Positions 27,964 to 36,629 of a DNA stretch of 64,000 nucleotides are shown piece by piece. The DNA lies in assembly GCF_000377705.1 (NCBI RefSeq), contig NZ_KB898627.1:1-64000 (forward strand). Reading direction: 5' to 3'. Within the stretch, counting starts at the first letter, position 1; each line of letters opens with the position of its first letter. The position numbers and the translations under genes were made by a program. The notes beneath the pieces were generated by a model. That model was not told the DNA's origin. It saw only the letters and a program-made list of their open reading frames with translations, and ran no database searches. This stretch comes from Salsuginibacillus kocurii DSM 18087 (GTDB lineage Bacteria > Bacillota > Bacilli > Bacillales > Marinococcaceae).

Positions 27964-28350
27964 ATGAAAGTCGTAGATCTTAACGATATTGTTGGCACAG
28001 ATCAAGAAGTGGATAATGGCAATTGGGTGAGCCGTCGCTTACTTCTTAAAAAAGACGGCATGGGCTATTCTGTACACGATACCATCATTCGAGCAGGTAC
28101 TGAAACTCATATTTGGTACCAGAACCATCTAGAAGCCGTATACTGCATTGAAGGAGAAGGCGAAGTTGAAACACTCGCTGATAACAAAGTTCACCCTATT
28201 AAAGCAGATATGCTGTATTCACTGGACCAACATGACGAACATTTACTGCGCGCTAAAACAGACATGCGCATGGTTTGTGTCTTTAACCCACCGATCAGCG
28301 GTCGGGAAGTTCACGATGAAAACGGTGTTTATCCTGTAGATGTCGACTAA
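27964..28350 (+). CDS. ectC: L-ectoine synthase EctC
   Basis: A 128-aa cupin that closes N-gamma-acetyl-diaminobutyrate to ectoine. It starts [20 protein letters not shown] and shows the cupin strands with [20 protein letters not shown] and [11 protein letters not shown], including metal-binding glutamate, tyrosine and histidine. It is followed directly by a strong terminator, so the operon ends here. No ectoine hydroxylase gene (ectD) or aspartokinase gene is attached in this window. Confidence 0.97.
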   Translation: MKVVDLNDIVGTDQEVDNGNWVSRRLLLKKDGMGYSVHDTIIRAGTETHIWYQNHLEAVYCIEGEGEVETLADNKVHPIKADMLYSLDQHDEHLLRAKTDMRMVCVFNPPISGREVHDENGVYPVDVD

Positions 28351-28370
28351 ATAAATCGGAGTCACTTATT

Positions 28371-28409
28371 AAGAGACCCTTCTCACAAAGGTGAAAAGGG
28401 TCTCTTTTT
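28371..28409 (+). terminator. Terminator of the ectABC operon
   Basis: AAGAGACCCTTCTCAC pairs with GGTGAAAAGGGTCTCTT with one bulge, followed by TTTT. It lies about 20 bases after the ectC stop. Confidence 0.93.
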
Positions 28410-28569
28410 GCATGATTGTTAACTTGGCGGATCTTTTACCTATAACGAAAAATGCACTTTATTTTATATTGAACTTACGAGAAGCTTTTTATATGCTAAA
28501 AGAATAAAAACTTAATTGTTTACTTACTCGAGCTACTTGACTCCCTAAGTAAGGAAAGGATTTGTTACG

Positions 28570-28779
28570 ATGTTGGAATTTGGGATGGCCACTCTTTTTT
28601 TAATGCCGCTTTTGATATTCTTGCTTCTTTTTATTTTAAATATTATTACCAGCATATGGGCATATAAAGACTCGATTAGGCGAGGAAACAGTAAAGAATA
28701 TGCATTGCTGATCCTGCTTGGCACCTTGTTCTTTCCCATTCTTGGACTTATTATTTACCTCTTAATCCGAAATAAATAA
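28570..28779 (+). CDS. Small two-pass membrane protein (PLDc_N-like)
   Basis: A 69-aa protein with two transmembrane segments (about residues 5-32 and 46-66) separated by AYKDSIRRGNSKEYA. The pattern is that of the short phospholipase D N-terminal (PLDc_N) type membrane domain, which also occurs as a stand-alone small protein. Function is unknown. AAGGAAAGG lies about 10 bases before the ATG. Confidence 0.7.
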   Translation: MLEFGMATLFLMPLLIFLLLFILNIITSIWAYKDSIRRGNSKEYALLILLGTLFFPILGLIIYLLIRNK

Positions 28780-28802
28780 GAGTAGTTGTTACTATGCAGG
28801 TC

Positions 28803-28848
28803 CTCTTTTCCGCACTATTGGCCAAAAAAAATGAGCGCGGAAAAGAGA
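28803..28848. terminator. Terminator between convergent genes at 28.8 kb
   Basis: CTCTTTTCCGC (28804 onward) pairs with GCGGAAAAGAG ending near 28847, an 11-bp stem with a long loop of about 23 bases. It lies between the convergent genes ending at 28779 and 28864. The loop is longer than usual, so strength is uncertain. Confidence 0.6.
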
Positions 28849-28863
28849 TGAACTCTTTCGCCC

Positions 28864-29520
28864 TCACTCATTGTTTGCTTCTAGTTCCTCATGTTGAGTA
28901 TAAGCATCAGCTTTATCAGCCAGTCGTTCTGGTTCCACCACGTCCCAATCAATGGAAGCTAGTGTTTCCTCTGTCATGGTTAAAGTGAATAGTTCGTCAT
29001 AATAGGTTTCCCCTTGATCCGGTTCTACAAAAAACTCCCACTCCAACGTATACGCATCAAATTCATTGAGTGATTGAAATTGAGCTAATAAGCGTGCGCT
29101 TGTTGTCATTGTACTCGACTTAATCAAATCAGTAGTAACATTGTCACTTGCTGTTAACAAAAGATGTACATGTTGTTCACCGTAGTCATCGGTTCTTACC
29201 TCTAAGTCTTGCAGCACCTCATGACCTTCTGAAGTAGTAACTCCCAGCTCTTCTTGCACCAGCCACTCTATTTCCTCTGTTGGCTCTTCAATATGGTCTG
29301 GCATGTCTTCAGACACAAGCTGTTCAGGTCCTTCCATTGGGTCTGCCATAATTAGAAAAAGCAATAGAAAACCAAGGGAAGCAGCAAAGGCAATACTAGC
29401 TAATTTGACAGGACGGTTTTCTAATTCTTTTCGCCTTGGCCAAGTCACCAGTGTGTAAAATATGCTAAATACAGCAAAGACACCGGCTATGACAAATGCA
29501 GCGAATGCCAGCACTGCCAT
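28864..29520 (-). CDS. Membrane-anchored acidic protein of unknown function
   Basis: A 218-aa protein with two N-terminal hydrophobic segments (about residues 1-25 and 42-60), then a strongly acidic domain of about 150 residues presumably facing outside. No domain is recognised. The excess of Asp and Glu in the exterior part is common in halophiles. AAAGGAG precedes the ATG. It follows ppiB on the same strand with a hairpin between them. Confidence 0.72.
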   Translation of the reverse strand: MAVLAFAAFVIAGVFAVFSIFYTLVTWPRRKELENRPVKLASIAFAASLGFLLLFLIMADPMEGPEQLVSEDMPDHIEEPTEEIEWLVQEELGVTTSEGHEVLQDLEVRTDDYGEQHVHLLLTASDNVTTDLIKSSTMTTSARLLAQFQSLNEFDAYTLEWEFFVEPDQGETYYDELFTLTMTEETLASIDWDVVEPERLADKADAYTQHEELEANNE

Positions 29521-29547
29521 CAGGGCATCTCCTTTCTATCTGAGCCA

Positions 29548-29583
29548 CCGTTAATGACCTACCTTTCTCCATGTCATTAACGG
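29548..29583 (-). terminator. Hairpin between ppiB and the next minus-strand gene
   Basis: CCGTTAATGAC (29548-29558) and GTCATTAACGG (29573-29583) are perfect inverted repeats with a 14-base loop. There is no T-run downstream on the minus strand, so it may attenuate or protect mRNA rather than fully terminate. Confidence 0.6.
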
Positions 29584-29598
29584 TGTGACTAATCTACC

Positions 29599-30033
29599 TT
29601 ATTCGTCCCACAAAGTTACTTTTTCCATTTTGTCGCCCGGCTTGATAGCTAACACGTCTTCAAGACCGGTAGTTACTTTTCCAAACACTGTATGGACGCC
29701 ATCGAGATGAGGCTGAGCTTCATGAGCTATAAAAAATTGACTAGAACCGGTATCACGGCCAGCATGGGCCATGGAAAGTGAGCCCGCTTCATGTTTGTGC
29801 GGATTCTGATCTGTTTCACAAGGGATCGTTTCTCCACTTCCACCTGTACCATTTCCAAGCGGGCAGCCTCCTTGTGCGACAAAACCAGGAATAACACGAT
29901 GGAAAGTTAAGCCATTATAGAAGCCTTCATTCGCTAGCTTCTCAAAATTCTTTACAGTTACCGGAGCATCCTCTGGAAAGAATTCAATCTGTATTTCTGA
30001 ACCATTTTCCAATGTTATTGTTCCTTTTTTCAT
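29599..30033 (-). CDS. ppiB: Peptidyl-prolyl cis-trans isomerase (cyclophilin)
   Basis: A 144-aa cyclophilin that speeds proline isomerisation in the cytoplasm. It shows [15 protein letters not shown] with the catalytic arginine, [19 protein letters not shown], and [19 protein letters not shown]. The start at 30033 has AGGAGG upstream. No signal peptide is present. Confidence 0.95.
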   Translation of the reverse strand: MKKGTITLENGSEIQIEFFPEDAPVTVKNFEKLANEGFYNGLTFHRVIPGFVAQGGCPLGNGTGGSGETIPCETDQNPHKHEAGSLSMAHAGRDTGSSQFFIAHEAQPHLDGVHTVFGKVTTGLEDVLAIKPGDKMEKVTLWDE

Positions 30034-30200
30034 GTACAAGACCTCCTGCATATTTTCTATATGTCCAGCATAAGCTTACATTTTTACAAAGGCTATTATA
30101 CGCATCATTTCCTGGATTTGCACGTACCATACAAAACGTTCACCAGATAGTTAGAAATTTAATAAAAAGATAATTGCTACTGACAAGCCAAAAGCAAAAA

Positions 30201-30247
30201 GCCCTGCCTTTACCCCGGGGAGAGCCCTCAGGGGTTGAAGACAGGGC
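30201..30247 (-). terminator. Compound terminator after tpx
   Basis: On the minus strand GCCCTGTCTT pairs with AAGGCAGGGC with one G-T pair, and ACCCC/GGGGT extends the stem inward. TTTTTG follows. It lies right after the tpx stop. Confidence 0.88.
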
Positions 30248-30259
30248 GGAAAAGCTTCG

Positions 30260-30760
30260 TTATTCTGCTTCTTTTGCAGCTTTAATCGCTGCCTCATAAT
30301 CAGGATGCTCCGTTGCTTCAGGCACATACTCTGTATAAGTGACTTCACCATTACTGTTAACCACAAAGACTGAACGAGCAAGAAGGCGCAATTCTTCCAT
30401 TACTACTCCATAAGCTGTGCCAAATGAAAGGTCTTTATGGTCTGAAAGTGTAGTGACATTGTCAATGCCTTCGGCAGCGCACCAGCGCTTTTGCGCAAAT
30501 GGCAGATCTGCGCTAATGGTCAGTACTTCTACATTATCAAGCGCTGCAGCTTCTTCATTGAAACGTTTCGTCTGGGCATCACATACGCCTGTGTCAATGG
30601 ATGGGACAACACTGATTAATACTGTCTTGCCTTTATAATCTTGTAGGGTCTTTTCCTCTAGACCAGTGTTTAATACGTTGAAATCAGGAGCTTTATCCCC
30701 TGCTTTCACTTCATCTCCAATTAAAGTCATAGGCTTGCCTTTAAATGTTACATTAGCCAC
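30260..30760 (-). CDS. tpx: Thiol peroxidase Tpx
   Basis: A 166-aa atypical two-cysteine peroxiredoxin. The peroxidatic cysteine is in [18 protein letters not shown] and the resolving cysteine in QKRWCAAEG. It reduces hydrogen and alkyl peroxides with thioredoxin. The start is GTG 30760, with AGGAGGG six bases upstream; the longer frame to 30790 lacks a signal. It heads the block that follows the B. subtilis tpx-ytfJ-ytfI order. Spx-type control is known for B. subtilis tpx but no operator could be assigned. Confidence 0.95.
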   Translation of the reverse strand: MANVTFKGKPMTLIGDEVKAGDKAPDFNVLNTGLEEKTLQDYKGKTVLISVVPSIDTGVCDAQTKRFNEEAAALDNVEVLTISADLPFAQKRWCAAEGIDNVTTLSDHKDLSFGTAYGVVMEELRLLARSVFVVNSNGEVTYTEYVPEATEHPDYEAAIKAAKEAE

Positions 30761-30897
30761 TCTAATCCCTCCTAAAAGGTATATGTACATATACTATCTT
30801 GCGGAATATGAAAGCAAATTGCAACCATTACGCAAAAAAACAAAAAAGGATACATACACATTAATGTGTAGTACCCTGTTTAGCCAGGTTTCAAACA

Positions 30898-31350
30898 TCA
30901 AACTGGCGGTTCTCCCAGTGGTCCCTGCGGCCCGTTAGAAGCTGGCGGACTTGGGGGGGTTGGGTGACTTTTACCTTTTCGCTCAATCATGTTCTGTATT
31001 TTTTCAACAACTTGGGGAGTAAACTCTACCAACTTTTCATAAAGATGAGTCGTATTATCAAGGTGGACAGTTCTTACGCCTTTGCTGTTTACGATTAAAA
31101 ATGCAATTGGAGTAATGGAAACTCCTCCACCGCTTCCTCCGCCAAATGGGTGGTCTTGCCCTTCTCTAGTCCTTGCTACGACAAATTCACTACCACCAGC
31201 TGCAAATCCAAATCCTACCTTTGAAACAGGAATAATTACACTTCCATCCGGCGTTTCTACAGGGTCGCCAATGATCGTGTTTACATCAACCATTTCTTTC
31301 ACATTTTCCATAGCTGTTTTCATTAGACCTTGAATCGGATGATCACTCAT
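30898..31350 (-). CDS. ytfJ: Sporulation protein YtfJ (GerW family)
   Basis: A 150-aa GerW-type protein: HPIQGLMKTAMENVKEMVDVNTIIG, then TPDGSVIIPVSKVGFGFAAGGSE and GGGSGGGVSITPIAFLIV. GerW is needed for germination responses in B. subtilis spores. The C-terminal tail is Pro-rich (PTPPSPPASNGPQGPLGEPP). It overlaps the end of ytfI by eight bases, so translation is coupled. Confidence 0.93.
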   Translation of the reverse strand: MSDHPIQGLMKTAMENVKEMVDVNTIIGDPVETPDGSVIIPVSKVGFGFAAGGSEFVVARTREGQDHPFGGGSGGGVSITPIAFLIVNSKGVRTVHLDNTTHLYEKLVEFTPQVVEKIQNMIERKGKSHPTPPSPPASNGPQGPLGEPPV

Positions 31351-32023
31351 TGTTTGTCCTCCTTTTTTGCATTTCTCTTATTTGCTGAAGAGCTTTAACA
31401 ACAGCTCGCAAATGTCGGACCAAAGGGATTGCTACCCATACAGTTTTTCCAACCTTCACATTTCCCATACATGCCAATGTCGATTGAGTATGCCACCTGT
31501 CGTAAATGGGAGAAATATGAAGGTGAGGATGGCACGTTAACGTCGAAAGCCACGACATTAAACCAATACTCGATCCCTTAACCGCCCAGAGAGAACCAAC
31601 TATTTTAGCAGAAAGCGGAGCATCTGGCGTGCCTACTTCACTGATCCATTTAAAAGAAGTAACCTGGATAGTTTTTAACATTCTTCTTATGTTCTTTTGC
31701 AGCTTTGGCACTTCTTGAACAATGATATTTGCCATTTTTAATTGCTGAATAAGATCCGAAATAGTCTCTTCTTCATATGATTCATCCATGCCTTGTTTTG
31801 ATAATTCACGATTTTTGAAAATTAAAGCGCCCTCTTCATTGATCGCAATTAAAGGCACTTCCCATTTTTTTTCAATGCGCCCTTTCCATAGCCAAACACG
31901 TATCGTTAATTGATCGTCATCTGACTGATGTTCATAATTTACATGAAAGTATACCGTGGTAAGTAATATACCTAAAGCAACCACCATTAATAGTAATGTT
32001 ATTCCTATAAAAATCCATATCAT
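31343..32023 (-). CDS. ytfI: DUF2953 protein YtfI
   Basis: A 226-aa protein with an N-terminal transmembrane anchor (residues 1-25) and a DUF2953 domain recognised by HVNYEHQSDDDQLTIRVWLWKG and the C-terminal GNVKVGKTVWVAIPL. It is always found with ytfJ in Bacillus and is presumed to be sporulation related; the mechanism is unknown. It overlaps ytfJ. The ribosome binding site is weak. Confidence 0.88.
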   Translation of the reverse strand: MIWIFIGITLLLMVVALGILLTTVYFHVNYEHQSDDDQLTIRVWLWKGRIEKKWEVPLIAINEEGALIFKNRELSKQGMDESYEEETISDLIQQLKMANIIVQEVPKLQKNIRRMLKTIQVTSFKWISEVGTPDAPLSAKIVGSLWAVKGSSIGLMSWLSTLTCHPHLHISPIYDRWHTQSTLACMGNVKVGKTVWVAIPLVRHLRAVVKALQQIREMQKRRTNNE

Positions 32024-32119
32024 AACTCACAACGCTCCGCTTTTTTTCTAACTTTCCCACCTTCACGTATACTTATACATCATTTACCAGCATTAATTCT
32101 TTTAATGGGAGTAACAACA

Positions 32120-32155
32120 AAAAAACTTCGCCTCTTTACTAAAAGAGACGAAGCG
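32120..32155 (-). terminator. Terminator after the RDD gene
   Basis: CTTCGCCTCTTT and AAAGAGACGAAG form a stem with one mismatch at about 32126-32152. On the minus strand a run of seven T follows, so the sppA-RDD transcript ends here. Confidence 0.88.
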
Positions 32156-32171
32156 TTTGAAACAGATTTAT

Positions 32172-32681
32172 TTACTCTACGTGTACAACTTGCGTGTCCG
32201 CAAACAAATCATGGATTCCTTGTTTCTTGGGATGAAAAGCTACCACAATGTAAAGCACATTGGTAATAATAAGTGAGCGGTGAATAAAGCGACCAACAAC
32301 TTCGCGAAACATAATATCCGACCATGTTAATGGCTCACCCGTTAATGTAGCAACTCGGAGCCCAAATACCATTTTCCCAAGAGTCTGGGTAGTAAACTTT
32401 GTCATGAGAACAAAATATATATAAGCTGTTAATGACGTTAAGATCCCTTGCAAACTTAAGATACCAAATAAAGAAAGGTTGATCTCAGTAAACAAGAAAA
32501 TAGGAGAGATTAACAATCCATTTATACTGGCTACAATGGCAAGATCTAACAAGTAAGCCCAAAATCGCATCCAAAACCCTGCACTGCGCTGCCATACTAC
32601 TTCTCCATCTCGGGGCGGGGGCGTTTGCTCCTCACTAGAAGCGGCAGAGGAAGTGTGGCGTTCATCTATAGTCATATCCAT
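32172..32681 (-). CDS. yteJ: RDD family membrane protein (YteJ-like)
   Basis: A 169-aa protein with an N-terminal charged tail and an RDD domain: AGFWMRFWAYLLDLAIVASINGLL holds the conserved R and D residues of the first helix, and TQTLGKMVFGLRVATLTGEPLTWSDIMFREVVGR the conserved loop. About three transmembrane segments. RDD proteins are linked to salt or pH tolerance (Na+/H+ exchange in one halophile), but this copy is not characterised. It is 18 bases after sppA, as in B. subtilis. Confidence 0.85.
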   Translation of the reverse strand: MDMTIDERHTSSAASSEEQTPPPRDGEVVWQRSAGFWMRFWAYLLDLAIVASINGLLISPIFLFTEINLSLFGILSLQGILTSLTAYIYFVLMTKFTTQTLGKMVFGLRVATLTGEPLTWSDIMFREVVGRFIHRSLIITNVLYIVVAFHPKKQGIHDLFADTQVVHVE

Positions 32682-32699
32682 TCCCTTATTCCCCCTTCC

Positions 32700-33701
32700 T
32701 TAAGAACCTTCCTGATATAAATACATCGGTCTGTTAGCACCATGGTCCCCTAATAATTCTTGGACAGCTAGTACTGTCAAATCGTCACCGATTAACTGCT
32801 GGGCCCCTAACTGAAACAATGTATTAAAACCAATATGCTGTTCGTATTCAACCGCCCGGGCATTTGGAATGTCTAGCTCTTCTCTCATATTATCTAAGGT
32901 GTCTTCTAAAGTCCCTAGATTATCAACCAAACCATTTTCTAACGCTTGATTTCCACTAAAAATACGGCCATCAGCTACATCGCCAACTTCATTTTCACTA
33001 AAATCGCGCCCTTCCATAACCACCTCTAAAAAGTCCTGGTACAAATCATCAACCATGGATTGAAGAATATCACGCTCGTCATCTTCTAAATCAGCCGTGG
33101 GATTTGTTATGTCCTTATAAGGCCCTGACGTAATCGAATCTAACTCAATCCCCAGATCTTCAGCCAATCCTGAAGCATCAATGTGCTGCATAATGACGCC
33201 GATCGAGCCTGTAATTGTGCCTTCGTGTGCAGTGATCTGCTCAGCCCCTGCTGCCAAGTAGTAACCTCCAGATGCTGCCATGCTGCCCATGGATACATGT
33301 ACCGGAATTCCATGTTCTTCCTGTGACTCAATCACACGATCATGTATTTCTGCACTTTCTACTACACCACCGCCCTGGGAATTAACACGGATCACAATAC
33401 CATCAACTGAGTCATCAGCCATTGCTTGATCAAAGGAACGCAAAAACTCACGATGATTGTATCCCGCTCCAGAAAACATACCTAGTTCCCCTGTATCTTG
33501 GATCATACCATTTATTTCTAAAACTGCTATCTTTCCTGGCCCGGACTCATCTCCAATTTGATTTTCACTTATCTCGTCATCTCCCGTTTGAAATCCATCT
33601 CCAAGGGCACCGGCAGTGATCGATGCGAACGTTTGAAAACCAAGTGACACAAATATTAGTAGGCCTGCAAGCAGCAAAGCCAGCCAACGTTTTCGATTCA
33701 C
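32700..33701 (-). CDS. sppA: Signal peptide peptidase SppA
   Basis: A 333-aa membrane-anchored serine protease that clears signal peptide remnants. There is a transmembrane segment at residues 5-27; the nucleophile serine is in GSMAASGGYYLAAG (near residue 138) and the catalytic lysine in SGPYKDITNP. The start is GTG 33701 with GAAGGAGGAG upstream; the frame to 33743 is discounted. The order ytcJ-sppA-yteJ-ytfI-ytfJ matches B. subtilis. The sequence after the anchor is rich in Asp and Glu. Confidence 0.93.
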   Translation of the reverse strand: MNRKRWLALLLAGLLIFVSLGFQTFASITAGALGDGFQTGDDEISENQIGDESGPGKIAVLEINGMIQDTGELGMFSGAGYNHREFLRSFDQAMADDSVDGIVIRVNSQGGGVVESAEIHDRVIESQEEHGIPVHVSMGSMAASGGYYLAAGAEQITAHEGTITGSIGVIMQHIDASGLAEDLGIELDSITSGPYKDITNPTADLEDDERDILQSMVDDLYQDFLEVVMEGRDFSENEVGDVADGRIFSGNQALENGLVDNLGTLEDTLDNMREELDIPNARAVEYEQHIGFNTLFQLGAQQLIGDDLTVLAVQELLGDHGANRPMYLYQEGS

Positions 33702-33752
33702 AAAAACTCCTCCTTCATTATCTGAATTTAATACAAAATGCATCCTATTTAC

Positions 33753-35348
33753 TTACGCTTTTTCGTACATAATCGTTTCATCTACGATTGTATGTGTAAC
33801 ATTTGCTGTTAAAAGGTTATCAGCTGGCTCTGTCAACAAGTCAACGTTTAACACGGTAAAGTCCGCGGCATAACCTGGAGCTATTTTTCCGTATGTGTTT
33901 TCTTCACCCATTGCCTCAGCGCTACCCTGCGTGAAAAGTTTAACTGCTTCATATGGCGTTAATTTCTCTTGCGGCTGATAGCCTTCGTGCTCTTCCTCAG
34001 GTTTTTTTCGAGTAATAGCGGCATGAAGACCGAGCAAGGGATCTACCGGTTCAATTGGGGCATCTGATCCGCCTGCGCAGCTAATCCCTTCTTTCAACAA
34101 GGTTTTCCATGCTAAAGCAAAAGGCAGCCGCGTTCCCCCTAGTCTTTCCTCAACCCACGGAAAATCAGAAGCTAAAAAACGGGGCTGGATATCACAGACA
34201 ACTGGCAGCTGTTGTAACCTTTGGATTAAATCTTCTCGCAGCACCTCCACATGAATTAAGCGGTCCTTTAAACCAGATGCGGGAGGGTGTGCTTCAATTG
34301 CATCCAGAGCATATTCAAGCGCAAGATCGCCAATTACATGAATCGCTACAGGCATATTCATTTCACGGGCAGATTGTACAAGTGCCTGTAACTGAGTTTC
34401 AGTATGAATCGCCACGCCTGAATTCTCTGGAGAGTCATTATAAGGAGCAGATAGGAGAGCTGTTCTTCCCCCTAACGCTCCGTCAGCAAAAATCTTAAGC
34501 GCTCCAAACGATAAAAATGAATCTACAGCACCGCTTGTCCAGCCTTGAACCTCGAAGTCGGACTGGACTTCATGGTGGACCAACAGATGAGCTCGGAATT
34601 TTCTGGACTCTCCATCAATGACGCGCTGAAAGGTTTGAAATGTACGCTCAAAACTCCCGTAATAACTCAGATCTTCCGTATGGCCGCCCGTTAATCCTTT
34701 TTCGAACATATGATCAACTGCAGTTTTCAACGCCTCATCCAGCAGCTGGTCACTAACTTCTGGAACTACTTTCTTCACCAAGTCTTGGGCTGTGTCTAAT
34801 AAATATCCCGTGGCGATGCCGTTTTCGTCTCTTACGATCACCCCACCTGGAGGGTCCGGAGTGTTTTCATCAATCCCTGCTAATTCTAAAGCATGAGAAT
34901 TAACTACAACAGCATGGCGGCAGATACGCGTAAGCATGACAGGGCGTCCTGGAGCTAATTCATCCAATTCGTTTCGATGAAAGATCTTTCGGTCCGGCAA
35001 TTGGTTTTCATTCCATCCTTCACCAATTAACCATTCTTCTGGTAACAATTCATCATGTTGCTTTTTTATGCTTGCTATGATTTGTTCTGAAGAGAATAAC
35101 ATCGATAAATCAAGCCGCAGCATTGCTTCTCCTACACCAATCATATGTAAATGACTGTCAATAAATCCTGGGTACATCACGTTATTTTCTAAATTAATCT
35201 CTTGGTTGATTTCAGTATAATATTTGTCTAAGATTTCTTCTTTACTGCCAACATATCGAACCACTCCATCCTGAGTGAATACAGCTTCAGTCATATCTGT
35301 CTCAGACCGAAGCGTCCTCACTCTGCCGTTATACCAGAGAGTACCCAT
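33753..35348 (-). CDS. ytcJ: Amidohydrolase family protein (YtcJ-like)
   Basis: A 531-aa metal-dependent amidohydrolase of the YtcJ type. Metal ligands are in MYPGFIDSHLHMIGVGEA (HxH, about residue 66), HVIGDLALEYALDAIEAH and GGSDAPIEPVDPLLGLHAAITR. The substrate of YtcJ is not known. It corresponds to B. subtilis ytcJ near sppA. GGAAGCAAGG lies before the ATG. The stop is 51 bases before the sppA start. Confidence 0.9.
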   Translation of the reverse strand: MGTLWYNGRVRTLRSETDMTEAVFTQDGVVRYVGSKEEILDKYYTEINQEINLENNVMYPGFIDSHLHMIGVGEAMLRLDLSMLFSSEQIIASIKKQHDELLPEEWLIGEGWNENQLPDRKIFHRNELDELAPGRPVMLTRICRHAVVVNSHALELAGIDENTPDPPGGVIVRDENGIATGYLLDTAQDLVKKVVPEVSDQLLDEALKTAVDHMFEKGLTGGHTEDLSYYGSFERTFQTFQRVIDGESRKFRAHLLVHHEVQSDFEVQGWTSGAVDSFLSFGALKIFADGALGGRTALLSAPYNDSPENSGVAIHTETQLQALVQSAREMNMPVAIHVIGDLALEYALDAIEAHPPASGLKDRLIHVEVLREDLIQRLQQLPVVCDIQPRFLASDFPWVEERLGGTRLPFALAWKTLLKEGISCAGGSDAPIEPVDPLLGLHAAITRKKPEEEHEGYQPQEKLTPYEAVKLFTQGSAEAMGEENTYGKIAPGYAADFTVLNVDLLTEPADNLLTANVTHTIVDETIMYEKA

Positions 35349-35423
35349 CCTTGCTTCCCCCCGTCATCGGTTCTTCTTTTCTTCATTCAATCAAGATTTT
35401 GGCTAAATTGTAAAGTAAGACGA

Positions 35424-36629
35424 CTACAGTAATTCATCCATTTTTTGATCGCGTTTATTCTCTCTTGTAATCGCTAAAGTCTCTGTTCGTGTAACAGCAT
35501 CCTCCACTAAATCAGAGAACTGAAAAGAGGACTCTATTGCGCTTACTTTTTCACGTTTTGGTTTAGTTTTGGCATCAGTAGGCGCAAACACCGTACAACA
35601 ATCCTCATGCGGTAGGATGGAAGTTTCATACGTGCCAATGGAGTGCGCTACATCAATTACTTCTTGTTTATCATCGGAGAGCAGCGGCCTTAAAATTGGC
35701 AAGGTTGTCACTTCATTGATTGCATTCATGCTTTCTAACGTTTGTGAAGCGACTTGCCCTAGATTCTCTCCATTTCCAATCGCTAAAATGTCCTCTCTCT
35801 CGGCAATTCGTTCAGCGATCCGCATCATCATTCTTCGCATCACAGTCATCATGTATTGGGAAGGTATATGCTCTTTCATCGCTATTTGCATCTCAGTGAA
35901 AGGAACAACATGAAGGCGGATGGTACCCCCATAGGTTGCAAGAATTTGGGTCAGGTCTTCCACTTTCTGTCTCGCTCTCTCATTTGTATAAGGCGGAGTG
36001 TGGAAGTGGATCGCTTCCACTTTTGTGCCTCGCCGCATTAATTTATAGCCAGCTACAGGACTATCGATGCCTCCTGAAAGCATAAGAAGAACTTTCCCGC
36101 TTGTCCCTAACGGCAGGCCTCCTACAGCTTCAATTTTGCCATAACTGATATAAGTGCCTTGTTCTCGAACTTCTACTTGAATTAAAACATCAGGATTTTT
36201 AAGGTCAACGCCTACCCCTTCAGTATTACGTAAGACGTGAGCTCCAATTTCTGGAGCTAATTGCTCCGAACCGATAGGGAAATGTTTATAAGCTCTTCTG
36301 GCCTTAATTTTTAATGTTTTCGGATTGCCGCCTGCTTCATGAAATGCCTGCAGTGCCCCTGCTTTCATTTCTTCCACATCATTTGGCACTTTAAGCGCAA
36401 AACTTAACGAAGAGATACCGAATACATGTTTCAATTTAGCTATGAGTTCATCAGGGTCTTCTTCGTTAATTTCCACTAAAATTCTTCCATACGTTTTCTT
36501 CGTTCGAGCTGTTGGATGTCCTTTTAGTGCATGAATAATATTTTCTTTCAGCTTATTTTCAAAAGCTGAGCGATTTTTTCCTTTTAATGCCAACTCTCCA
36601 TAACGTACGAGAATGTGGTCTAGTTTCAT
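35424..36629 (-). CDS. thiI: tRNA 4-thiouridine synthase ThiI
   Basis: A 401-aa enzyme that adenylates U8 of tRNA and inserts sulfur. The N-terminal ferredoxin-like and THUMP regions are followed by the PP-loop LLMLSGGIDSPVAGYKLMRRG (near residue 185). The rhodanese domain of the E. coli form is absent, as is normal in Bacillus; a cysteine pair in DCCTVF is present. The start overlaps the stop of the cysteine desulfurase (ATGA), its sulfur donor. Confidence 0.95.
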   Translation of the reverse strand: MKLDHILVRYGELALKGKNRSAFENKLKENIIHALKGHPTARTKKTYGRILVEINEEDPDELIAKLKHVFGISSLSFALKVPNDVEEMKAGALQAFHEAGGNPKTLKIKARRAYKHFPIGSEQLAPEIGAHVLRNTEGVGVDLKNPDVLIQVEVREQGTYISYGKIEAVGGLPLGTSGKVLLMLSGGIDSPVAGYKLMRRGTKVEAIHFHTPPYTNERARQKVEDLTQILATYGGTIRLHVVPFTEMQIAMKEHIPSQYMMTVMRRMMMRIAERIAEREDILAIGNGENLGQVASQTLESMNAINEVTTLPILRPLLSDDKQEVIDVAHSIGTYETSILPHEDCCTVFAPTDAKTKPKREKVSAIESSFQFSDLVEDAVTRTETLAITRENKRDQKMDELL

